A stretch of DNA of 64,000 nucleotides, from assembly GCA_002633005.1 (NCBI GenBank), contig NMRA01000089.1, positions 855,895-919,894 of the forward strand, given 5' to 3'. The notes under the pieces are model-generated. The model was not told where the DNA came from and made no database searches. It worked only from the letters and a program-made list of their open reading frames with translations. This DNA is from Phoronis australis. Lineage: Eukaryota; Phoronida; Phoronidae. The stretch's first letter is position 1. Every line of letters starts with the position of its first letter. Positions 21,801 through 33,800 of this stretch are shown here, one piece after another. Position numbers and translations under genes: made by a program.

Positions 21801-24800
21801 TGAGTTTTCTTTATTGATGATTTAATCTAGAGTAGAAAAATCTTTTGATTAATTATTGTTTTTAGTTAATTCATGTACCACTGACAGTATGGTACGGCCT
21901 TTGAAGAACTATTCGTTCCCTTCATTGTAGAATACAATTTTCAGAAAGGGGAATTTTTTGTTGTCAAATTTCTTGTCAGAAATGAACAAGAAATGATAAC
22001 TTCATTATCATAGAAGTTTATTTTGTACAAGTGTCTACTAATTGGGCAATGGGAAACTTGAGATGTTAGAAAATTTTAGGACTGAAATTAAAATTTGAAA
22101 ATGGTAAAATGATAGTTTCGTAATAACGTTTGTTTCAAACTTAAGTTTTGTTTTGCATTTTTCAGTGCATATTCACGTTTTCAGATGAATTTTCTGAGAA
22201 TGCTTGTGACACCGTGGCAACATCTGTCAGTTGGCACAATATTCATGTTGTGGTTTTTCGGCCGTTGCTATCCGGTTTCCTCACCAGAGGTCTTCACGTG
22301 TCTTGTGAATGAAAACCACTGCAGACAATTGGCAATGTATCACATTTCGCCCACTGTTTTCCCATGGGGTTCACCCGGCCTTATTAATAATGTGTACATT
22401 TGTCCGCGTCTGCTACCTGCATGTGTATATTGAGATATATAGACTAATGAGAACTCGTATTGGCTCATAGGTGAAACAGTTCATTCTACGGTGATCGTAA
22501 TACAGGTACCTAGTGTGGGTTAAGTGTTAGACACAATCAACAATGCTGGCAGGTGACTACTCTTTTTTGTCTGCTCTTTTGAACTTTCGGTTGATTTTCA
22601 GTTGATTTCACTCACAGAAAGCACTCACCAACTTAGCCTACTAAAAGCAGTTGATGGGAGTTTTGTTTTGTTAATAATAGTGATCTTCAAGAAATTTTAG
22701 ACTTTGTCTTGAGTATGCTGTTATGATGTACAGCTTTCTTAAACAAAAAATCTATACATTTTAACAATGTTATCAGCATTTGAACTGTAGAAATATGACT
22801 TTCACCAGTTATTGCTGAGCAAACTGAACAGAGGTTACCGCAATACAATATGTTAAGATAGATCATTTTATGTTTGGATGTTTCAGTTAGTTTTACTGAC
22901 TGTTCTGGGTGGTGGTACATTGTGCCTTTGACGTTGTCTAATCTGCTCTCACTTAAGGAAGGTTATGTTTGGTGTTCAATGATTTAATTTGAAAATATGC
23001 TGATAGAGACTTCTTTTGAAGTTCCAGTGTCTTTGTGAATACCCACAACCTGAGAATTTTAATTCCCAAAATGTAACTAATTGGATTACCTTTGAGAAAT
23101 GCTCACCCAGTTCGTGGGGCACATTGCAGCATTCAGGTGAGAAAATGTCCACTCTTTACTGAAGGAGGTGTTATATGATTCTTTTGACTCGTATGCGCTA
23201 TAATATTGTCGTACTTGTGTGTACCCATCTTCTCTCAACTTGCTCCGGCCCCGGAGTTTTCAATTGCCCAACATAAGACACTGGTGGTGTTAAGGTGTAC
23301 AAGTGTGGTATTTTACTTCAAACAAAGAACAAGGCTTGGAATTTTCCTCTTTTAAGAGGATTTCACTTATTTGATTTCTAGTTTCCTCCTTTTACGTCTC
23401 CTTGTTATCATTCTTTGAATTTGTTCATGCAAAAACATTTATTTCAGTTAAGTTTTGTGACACAAAAATATTTCTATCAAACATCAATTATATAAAATGC
23501 ATCTCTTGCACAAACTCCGTCTCCTCCGCTCCACATTAGACCTTTGTTTCGTGCTTTTCGTCACCGCCTTCGTCCTAGGTATTGCACCGGCCCCCTATTA
23601 GGATTCGAGGTGTTCTATTTTTTTTCTCGCGGATCGTTTTTTCGCGGACGCGGAGGGAGGGTGGCCAGTTGCATACTGGCCTTGGTGACGTCAGTCGGTC
23701 AGCTCAAAAAGCCTGGGTGACGTTACTCCGTCGGCTTAATTTCACTCCCTCCGGCTTCTGTCGCGTATATAATTCATCGGGCCTGTCGCCGCCAAAATTA
23801 ATGATGCCTCATTAAAAAAATTGTACTCTTCCTTGAGTAAACTAAATTATTTACCCAGATGTTGGAAAATTGGCGTTCTTCTGTTATTCTGCTGCTAAAA
23901 TTGCGATGCGCTCTTTGTGCGCCATTGCGTCACCTATCGGGCCAAGTTCTTCAATCAACTGTGGATTTTCATAACAATCGGAAGTGATTTCATTTCGTTA
24001 CAAGTTTTTACTAGTATTTTAATACCAAAACAACAATTTCAGAAAGTACTCTCGAGAGATATCGCAAAGTTTGGGAAAATGGCGCTTTCATGCGCGTGTC
24101 ACGAGATTGCACTGTTTTTCAAAATGACGGCAGATACAAAAGGCGGAGAATTGCGAAAAATAACGTTTATTAGATTTTGTTTACTTCTATAAACGGCTGT
24201 AACGGGCACTGTGAATGTCGATTCATTCCCAGATTCTGCATGCACCCCTGCACTAAAGCAGGTTGTTAGCTCTAAGTTTCAAGACGAGGTGAGCACCCAG
24301 GTTGTGTGAAATTTCGGTGTCTTACGAAACTCTACACACGGCTACCTAGCTGCATGTTGACGAAAGTCTTCATACAGCTAGCTGGCTTTCTACTTCAGTA
24401 TGTACATTTAAGATGCAACTTTTGTAAATACATCCAGGGTCAGATCCAGGATTTTGAGTTGGGGGGGGGGGCACGGCAAATAGAGTATTGGCCAGAATTT
24501 TGCAATTCACTGAGACATTCGCACCCCCGAACTGCCCTTGACCCCCCTCTAAATCCGCCACAGCCGCACACCTCACCTTAATTGCCTACTAAAATCTGAC
24601 AGGTGACAGAAATTCTGCTTGAAGCTTTGAACACGGTCTCTTCAAGAAGTATTCCTGTCTCTTGCGATGAACACTCAATCGGTTCACTCTTAGGTGTAGC
24701 TATTTCCCCTCGGCGTTTCCCACTAGCTGTACGGGTAACGGCTAGTGCCTATTTATGGAATGACACATCACCTGGAAAATTTTCTTTTTTGTCATTAGTC

Positions 24801-27800
24801 ATTCCAAGCCTTGAAAGAATTCAATTTGATCCAGCAACAGCTTGAAGGTAACTAGCTGAAGGTGAAGGAACATTGATTTTCCATTTTTAACATTTTTGAG
24901 GTTACAGTTTAATAATTGGGCTAGTTAATAAAGTTCATTATGTGCCGAATTGATTTTTTTGCTTGAAACAGGTCGTGCTTGCGTGTGTATGAGCCCCAGT
25001 TGTTTTCTAAAGTTTGATTTGCCCCTTGGCTACAGGAAATAGATTGCGATATGAAAAGTTCACGCCATAGCCATGTGTTGTTACTAAGTAAATAATAGGT
25101 GAAAAGAGCTTCAAAAATTACAAACAGAATTTGTTCTGTGATGACGTACTCGTCTTGTTAGTCTTTGAACAAGATTTTTCATTCAAAGAGTCATAAGGCC
25201 GCCTTGAAGGCAAACAAGTTAGAGGAACATGACCTAATGCTCTACCAACATCACGTTTTCATGTTAATTTTGACGGGTACGAAACCAAAATTTGGTGAAA
25301 ATCGTGTACTCTTGTGTGCGCATTTTGAAAAGTCCATGTTTCTCATAGTGCCGGATTTTTCTCATCCTTTCTCTAATTTCCACATTTTCTGAACTGATAA
25401 CATCTTCTCTGTCTACTCAGCAGAATTTTTCTAAATTCGGCTGTTCAGTAATGTACCCAAAACCGAGAAGAAATCTTAATGGGAACTTGTGACTTTTTGA
25501 ATGGTAGTTTTCCTCAGCTTTAAATCAAATGAAAATTTCCAGAAGAATAAGTCATATTGAAGGCAGGCAAACTGTTCCAAATTTTAGAAGGCCTAGGAGG
25601 TGTTATGTATTCTTGGAAAACATAACATGAATCTGCTAATTCTTACTAGCCATAACATCATCAAATTTCCTGTGGCTGGGAATGTTTTATTTAGATTTTA
25701 AAATGTATTTACATCATTGCCTAAATCTCTTATTGGAAAGAGAATGAAATGTTATGCCTTAGTGCAGTTAATGAAAATGGCTACAAATCGTAAGCGAACC
25801 CTCGCCTTCTATTCTCTGTCACTTTAGAAATAGGCAAAAAATGTGCTACTATAAGGTTGCACATATCATTCAGTTTAAATAAACACGAGTATGAATGATG
25901 AATGCGCCAGTGGACGACTCGTAGGTTAAGCTTTGTGCGTAAATGTACCGGTACAACATTGCTGCAGTCAGTGGTAGTAACACGTGGAACGTTATTTGTT
26001 GAATGTCATATGGGATAGGTGAGTGAATACACTTGAGACTTCCTATACGCTGACGGTCTGTCTGCTGACGGTCTGTCTGCTGTTGCCTGCACTTCAGTCG
26101 CCTCTCGGTCAGTTGATAGTAAATAGTTTACACATGCTAGTCTTTATTCAGGTAAAATTTAATCTGTGGTATCCGGTTGTCGTTAACAGAAGTCTGTGAA
26201 CAGTGTTTTTGTTTTACTTTGAAGTCGTCTGCTTTTTTGCAAGTGCCTTGGGTTCCGTGGCAGAGTCAGTTCCACTTGACACATTTTGTTAACTTTTTAC
26301 ATCACTTAGGGCACAATTCCTTATTCAGTGCATTGTTAAACTTCTTTTGAAGAGATATAAACTTGTCAACTGTCTCTCAAAGGTGACTTTGGTCTTTCTC
26401 AGGTTATCTGCCATCTTTTTTTCTCCTTTTCTGATGCACACCAGGTGGTGAGACAGATTTCAGTTTGGCAATGATTTGAATACACTCCTCTGTTAGACAA
26501 AAGGTGCTGTTCAAAGTTGATTACGGAACGATGTATCATTTCTATTCCACATTACCATATTCATTGTCACGTCGGATGAACATGTTTCACGGTTCCTGTC
26601 GTTGCTCACGTACACACCGTTACCTATGTTTAATTCAACAGTTTGTACAATCATGGAAAATGGTTGTAACAAGAGCTGACGAAGATGTTTGAACAGAGTT
26701 CATTCGTTAACGTTCCTAAGTTTTACCGGAACCTTTTATTAGTTATGAACCATCTAGCTTGTGACTGGTTGAAGCTGCACCTTGTTTGTATTTAGATGTC
26801 AAAAATAACGAACACAACACTAAGTAACTTTCCCAACAAACTCAGCTCCAGTTTTTTTCCTTATCATAATTTCTAGGACGTCATTTTGTTGCCTCAAAGA
26901 ACATTTGAAGCATGTACGAGCACAGATGCGCTGGCCCGCCTGTTCCAAAATCTACTCTACAATTCAGTCCCAGGTCATTTCACAATGTCAACCAGAATGT
27001 TGGAACTGATGTAAGAAAATTTCTTGACTCAGTTTGACACAGACTTACCCGGTATTTAGTAATTTCTTGGTGTCACCTTTAAACAGGAAGTGGACAGGAA
27101 ATACAGTTTGAAGTGGCCTTAGTTTTTTTGGTCAAAGTGCATTGGTTATTTCCTAAACTAAAATCTACCGGTAATCAAGTTTGCCTTGCTGTCAACAGTT
27201 TGTTCCAATATTGCCTGTCTTTTCAGTGACTATAGACATGTCCTGGGGTGACTGGTGTATTATGTTGAAGTTTGCCTAAATTATAATTTGGTTTACATTA
27301 CAGTCATAAGTTCAGTTGGTTAAATATTGTCTGTCTCACAATTTGTAGTGTCCTCTAAGGCAATTTTGTCTGCTTATAACATTTGGTTTAAGCTTGGCGT
27401 TAAATTAAAATTTTAAACAAATATTTTGTAACTTCTTTTTATTTAAGTTATGACAATAATGACACAGGTGATAGTATGACACAGGTAATAGTTGAAACAG
27501 TTAGGGTAATAACATTGCTGATTTGTCTATTTGAGTGCACTTTTCATAATCTTGCTAAAAATAAAGAAAATGACTTGGATTAGGAGACTGGCAAGTAGTA
27601 ACATAACCATTGATTACATTGGCCTGTATACTAGTGACCTCTAGAGGATGAGTGGACAGTTTCACTTTTCTTTGAAAGGTATCCCGTCTAATTACATGTG
27701 CTGTAAAAGTTTTTTTCACAAAGTTGAACTTAATTCCTTTTGCCACCCGATTCAAGAAGTACCGCCTGCTTCAGCCAGGTGGCGATAAGAGTCGTTGATC

Positions 27801-30800
27801 CCACATGATCAACCCCATTGCTTCCTGAATGTCTGCAGTATTCCCATCGTGACATCTGAGCAATTTCGGAATTTCCCATGTTGATAGCTGAACTTTAATA
27901 GAATTTCCCCATCATCATGACTCGGTGCATGCGGAATTCCCGTCGGATTCACTAGAATGACAGTTATGTGGGTCATTACCCGTCATACCTGGGAAGCAGC
28001 ACTTGCCGTAAATCCCGTCCGCACACAGCTTTCCCTAGAGCAACGTACCCCACTTTTGAGTGAATCGTCCGCACACACACACATGTCCCATAACTAGGGT
28101 AAGGCTGAAGTTGTCGCTCTGTGCGTGACAATGAACACCTAATGCAAATACGTGGCGCAAAAGAAAACCCGGCTATATGTAACCGCACCTGATAATTACT
28201 TCCGCCTTGTCCAGGTTTGCGGCCACACAGGAATTACAAGTGGTGCAAGTTGCCCTAGAACAAGTTACGCCACCTCGATAAGATGGAGTAAGTTGTCACA
28301 AGTGGGGTAAGTTGCGCTAGTTTAAATAGCGTCCACACAGCACTCAAATCTAGCAGACAACTCATTCCAGGAGTTACTTGTTCTAGGGCAAGTCTGTGTG
28401 TGGACAGCACTATAGTCTGTGTGCCCACGGGAACTATTATCTGATTACTTTTGACTTGTACTTTAACCTGGGCGTAAGTAGCACTTGAAACCTTCATTCA
28501 TCATCAACCCTTTGTATGGTCATGTACTTCTGTTATTGAAATCCCTGGAATCCCCTGGAGTGTTTTCTGTATCAATGAGGCACTGCAGTTTAATTTACTT
28601 ATTTTCAAATTACCCCTGATTCAAGAGTCTGTTGTGTATTCACTCACTGAGAAGGAATTGATATATTGTGTGTCTGCTTGCAGCCACAACACTGGTGTGT
28701 ACAAGCCAGTAGCCTCCAGCTCCACAACAGGGGTCACTGTTGTTGTTATTGTTGTCTTGGGGAGTTAATTGGCTTATTACACTAGTTTCTAAATAGCCAC
28801 TGGCAACCGAGACCAATACTTTTTGTGGCTGGTTGTCCCCTGTCTTCTGTGAGTAGCCACTGTCCTGATCAGTTGCTGTCAGACTATGATTTGTAGTTTG
28901 TTGTCCAAGGTATTATGTCTCGAAATTTCATTATTGTTGCACTTTTAGTCAAATGTGATTTATAAAGGTATTTTAAAAGTCATCATGCAACAAGAGAGTC
29001 CCAACTGTCTCAGTATCTTGCTTTTACATGGTTATTTTTTCTCCCTGTTTGTGGTTTTGCTATTTTTTGCTAGCTGGTCTTTGTCAAAATATCCAAAACC
29101 AAAAAAAAAACTGGAAATGTCAGTCAATACTATCAAGGTTTCATTATCAAATGAAAAGAATTTTGTAATGCAGCCAGGAATTTCAACCTGACATTCCACC
29201 TGTCAAAAGTTCACCGGAATTATTTTTACCCCCAGGAATAACAATCGTGAACTTTGACTTATTATCTGCGTCCACACACACATTTAAATTGGACAAGAAT
29301 TGGCCATTTTGCTTCCACAATCGTCTATTTACCTTTTGTCTGCCACAACTCAATGGACGTCTCAGAGTTGCACTGACTCCAGCTAATGTTATGATTGGTT
29401 GATTGATTGAAGGCAGGTAGAATGCAATTCCTTGGCCATCTCACACCTATTTTACGCACCTGAGGCCATGAGCAAGTCAGTCTTTACCTGTATACAAACA
29501 CACAGGAACACATACACACCTGTCTGCTCAGAATTGTCTGCAGTTAAGTGTCACATGATCAGATTCCGTCTGCTTCAACTGATCTGTGGTATGACTTGCT
29601 GTGATGGGACAGGTGGTTTCTTGCCTCTGTTCATGGACTGTCCATTGAGATGTGCCGTTGGATTAGAGACTGTGCAGGTATTGTACCGTACTCAGTTGCC
29701 ATCATGTATTGGAAGTTGTACTAGAGATCTGAATGTTGTCTGGTCTTATTTCACCACCAGGATTTTGCTACAAGAGAACCAATTATTTGTCCTGTTCTGA
29801 CCTGGGTTCTGGTACCTTTGATGTCTAAATATAAATGGCAACTTCACCTGTTTTCTTTATTGGCGAACTAAGAACAAGGCACCTCAGCTTTGGAATAGAC
29901 ATGTGTTTCAGATATAATAATTTTGAAGTTCTTGTACAGAGCTTTTAAAGACAATGGATGTTTTAAATTTTCTTCTCAGCATCTTTGAGCATTTGGCGCA
30001 TTGTCATCAACTTAGTTGTATTAGTCTGTTTTGGAATACTATGTTTCTTTTAGAAAAAAAAAATTGTTTTGAGAATGAAATGTACAAATTAGCGTGAATG
30101 ACTTTGATAAGTAGAGTTCACTAGTTTTTCAATTTGACTAAATCGAAACAAGGTACGTCAGAGCGAAATGTCTCCATCTGGCTCTCAGTAACACAGTCTC
30201 TTACAAACAACCTCAAAAACTGCATCTTGCATGCTATGTATACAAGTATGTGTTGGACAAAAGCTGTAGTTAGTGATTGTGTACATTCATTTAAAATTCT
30301 AAACGGTTGATCCCTGATCAATTTGCTTCTGATTTCGGTAGAATTTTTCCTTGTCCTGCCAACAACTAGTTTTAGTCATTTTTTTTAAAAACTTGCTGAC
30401 TGTTGTTTGGCAGGTATAACAAAAACAGACTTGTGCAGGCATAACAGGCAAATGTTTTTGTCACCCACTCCGCTAAATGTAGTTTACGAGACAGTATTGA
30501 AGAGTGAAGGTTGCCAGCTAAAGGTTTGTTGCACAAGAGCATGGGAGGAACATTGTGGTACTGGAGAACTATTGAGCTTTAACAATTGATGTTTGGTTGT
30601 GCTTGATCAGTCATTGGCGTCTTTGAGTTTCGTTTTTGCACTAAGCCGAATGTGAGTCTATGAGCAGACGCTAATGTGCTTAAACTTCGGGTATAATCTT
30701 TTGATTTTTTGTTCTGCTGAAACTTGAATGATAGCAGGCTGTACTTCTTTGCTTTGACTAATTACCTGAGGCAGCCAGGCCTGTCAATCAGCAGAGCAGT

Positions 30801-33800
30801 GGTTGGCCAATGACGTGGACTATATTTGTCAGTTTAACTCATCAAATAAATAAGTCTTTGTAGTCTGCCCATCCACAAGGAGTCTTGAGGGGTGTATGAA
30901 CTTTTTTCGTTGTTTGCTCGACTCGACTGGCTGCCAGGGTTCTGAAATTTTATCTTTTCGTGCCATTGAGTTGGTGTGACAGGTGTCGGGTAATCTGTGT
31001 TGTGCGTGTCTAGGTAAAGATTCAGTGTTTATCAATCATTATTGAAGGTTAATCAAGGATAAACATAGGTGTACACTGTCCGTTCCAGGGTATTTTGCTG
31101 TCTATTCCCATCGTGGAATCAATGAGTTATCCTAGCCACGTCTAAGTTTCTCTCAAAATTTTGATCAATCGCTATTTTTTGTTTTTGATTGAATTTCTTT
31201 GCTTGTGCTCCTACTGGATGATTATAATGGTAGAAGCAATAATGATGGCAGTGATAATGATAATGATATTGATAATAATGACAGTGGTTGTGATTTAAAT
31301 CAGCCTTATGGAAAATTATAATTGTTTCATCTGAAAAAGTTGCTGACAGTGTGTTATTTGGACGTTTTGTTTTTAGTTGGTGTGCTAAGTCAGGAACACA
31401 AGTTTGTGCTTGTGTTAAGATATTGGTTCATAAATGGCCTGTTGTGTTATTAGGTTGTTGTGTAATTGGTCCAACTGGGGCTCCAATGTGTTATGCATGA
31501 TAACTGGGTATCTCGTATTTCAACCATGAAAACAGGAAACACCTGATTTGGGTGTCACGAAAATCAAACAAGGAGTGTATGACGAAACTGGTATGGATAC
31601 CTAAGGTCAATCAAAAACAATACCAGATATAAACACTATGGAGTGCACGCGGTCGTTTGATGGAGTTAACTTCAATTGTACTGTGTGATGATCGTTGAAA
31701 CAGAATGGAAGAAATATGTAAATCGACGAAGTAAGGTTATTTTGAATTTTGAAATGTTTTGTGTGAAGATTTGCTTCATCTTCGTTACAGCTTTGAAATG
31801 ACTAGCCATGTAGTCGGGCGTAAACATCTCCATGTGGATATCAACATTAAGGATATCTTGCCATTGAGAAGTCCCAGTTGTATCATTTTTATCTTGTTTA
31901 AACTGAAAAGTGTCTCTTTGGAGTTAATAGTCTTTTCCATCTATTATTCCAGTGATTTGGAGCAGTATTTGGTGGGCGTGGACTCTGACAGCGGCGGACT
32001 ATCCAGTCGATCTTCCGAGTCACCAGACAACGTATTTGTTGAAGAAACTATTGCCTTGCCACAGTCCGTCGCAAAACTAGAGAGTGCGACCTGCACTCCT
32101 CGTTGTTCCTTCAATACAGATCCTTGTGAGAAAACTGTTGTTGGCGAACCTTGTTTGGTTACCTGTGAGTCACGCTGTTCGCAGGGTGAGATTGGTGAGC
32201 GTGACCTAAAACAGAACACAGAACCACTGAAAGAGATTGAAAGTGGTCAGGAAATTACCATTTCAACTGCAGAAGTTAGAGCTTCCGAAAGTCCTGTGCC
32301 AAAAAACACCGATATACAACAGAATAGTTTGAGTGATGCGGAAACACAAATTATAAGTGAACTGGTAGAACAATGTTGTTGTTTGGAACCCAATTCAGAT
32401 AAACGGCGTGTTGGAGTACCTGACTCTAGTGACGGAAATACCTCTCTGCAGGACACGGACAAACTTTCGTATTCATCCGCAGATGCTAATGTTGAAACGT
32501 CTGGAGAGGAGTTCGTAAAAGAGAATTTCTGTCTACATACTGAAGATTCTGAACATAAACAAAAGCTGGTCTCTGAGACCAAAGACACTGAGTTATTAGC
32601 AGGGAATGAAACAGAGGAACATAGTTTCTTTTTGCGGGAGTCATCAGGTAACCAGGGCCATTTTGAAACCGTAGAGGAAACGTCAAGGAATGAAGGAATT
32701 GTGAACAAAACTGAAATTGAAAGCTGTGATAACCATGAGGTGCAAAAGAGCAACATTCCACAGGTGAAGGAGGTAAGGTTGATACAGGTGTGTTCTGGAT
32801 TACATTCAAATGTGCTAATTTCAAGAAATTTACATAACACTGTTGTGGCTATTCGTTTTACTTGGCGAGGGCTTCATTTTAGGTTTTCACTATCAAGCGA
32901 CTTGGGGGAAGTCACGTACTAGGTCACTTTTTAATACGAGGAGATCTGTCTTTTTAAAAAGTCCCGACAAAGTGCGCCTGATTGAACGCGAGTTATTTGC
33001 ACAATGCGCCATTCACAGAGTTTGTTTTTGTCTGGGCACAGTTGCATTGAAAATGTGTAACCCCTTTTAGTGCACGTTTTTTGAAGCAATTCCGCTCTGG
33101 CCATTGATTGGCTGTTTTATGAGGGCTAGGCAAGGCCAAGGGATTCCAATTGGGCTTTGCTGTCTCGAAACCAGCGATTCTGTTCACGCCAGCTCATTGA
33201 TGCATGCCTTTATTCTTGTTGATTCAGTTGTCCTATTCATTCATAAAACCTGTCGGCCATTGTTGCCACTTTTGTAGATCTTTTGTTTGTTTTTGAAATT
33301 GACACGTTTGACGTGTATAGCCTGATCCACTGCAGCCATCTGAGCTTGTTTTTCCTCAAAAATTAAATCACCAGCCTGTTTCGACAGTGAAAATTGTGTT
33401 TGATTGGGAGTTTGGTGACATGCAACTGCTGTTTCAACATGCTACAGGGGAATTATTTTTAATGGATTGTTTTGTGAAAAAATACTAGCCAGTTGTAAGC
33501 AAGCTTGGCCTTTATTCGAAATATTGGGGTGCAAATGAATAAATGCTAACAATTAGCACACACGGCTAGAGCTGAAGTGATTGCTTACGCCCGATTACAC
33601 ATTGTCTGAGATCACTTAAGGTCTTGCTATGCGGCTGCACAAACAAAATGTGACTCCACAAAGGTCATGAAAAAACCCTGCGTCCACCATTGCACACGCG
33701 ACTTGACTGCATTATGTGCACGGCCGTTGGACTGGCAGTGGTTTTTTAACGCTCTGTCTGCTCATTCTCTCTGCTTGAGATGATTGGAGTACGGTCGTTT

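Larger units (their letters stand above)
20060..31952 (+). other. Intron 2 of the RIN-like gene (11.9 kb)
   Basis: This is the longest intron of the gene. It contains a 20-bp tandem duplication at 21275, a CpG-richer segment with a TATA-like box near 23.6 kb, a dispersed repeat near 23.85 kb, a G-run/C-run repeat at 24.4 kb, a 15-bp tandem repeat at 26.05 kb and a hairpin MITE-like element at 28.0-28.4 kb. The rest is AT-rich with no supported gene. Confidence 0.75.

Noticed and set aside
31759-31952. Upstream extension of the exon 3 frame starting at ATG 31759
   Set aside because: The acceptor at 31951-31952 joins in phase to exon 2; the extension is hydrophobic, intron-like sequence. An alternative start here cannot be fully excluded.
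32247-32840. 197-codon - strand open frame
   Set aside because: It is the antisense shadow of RIN-like exon 3.
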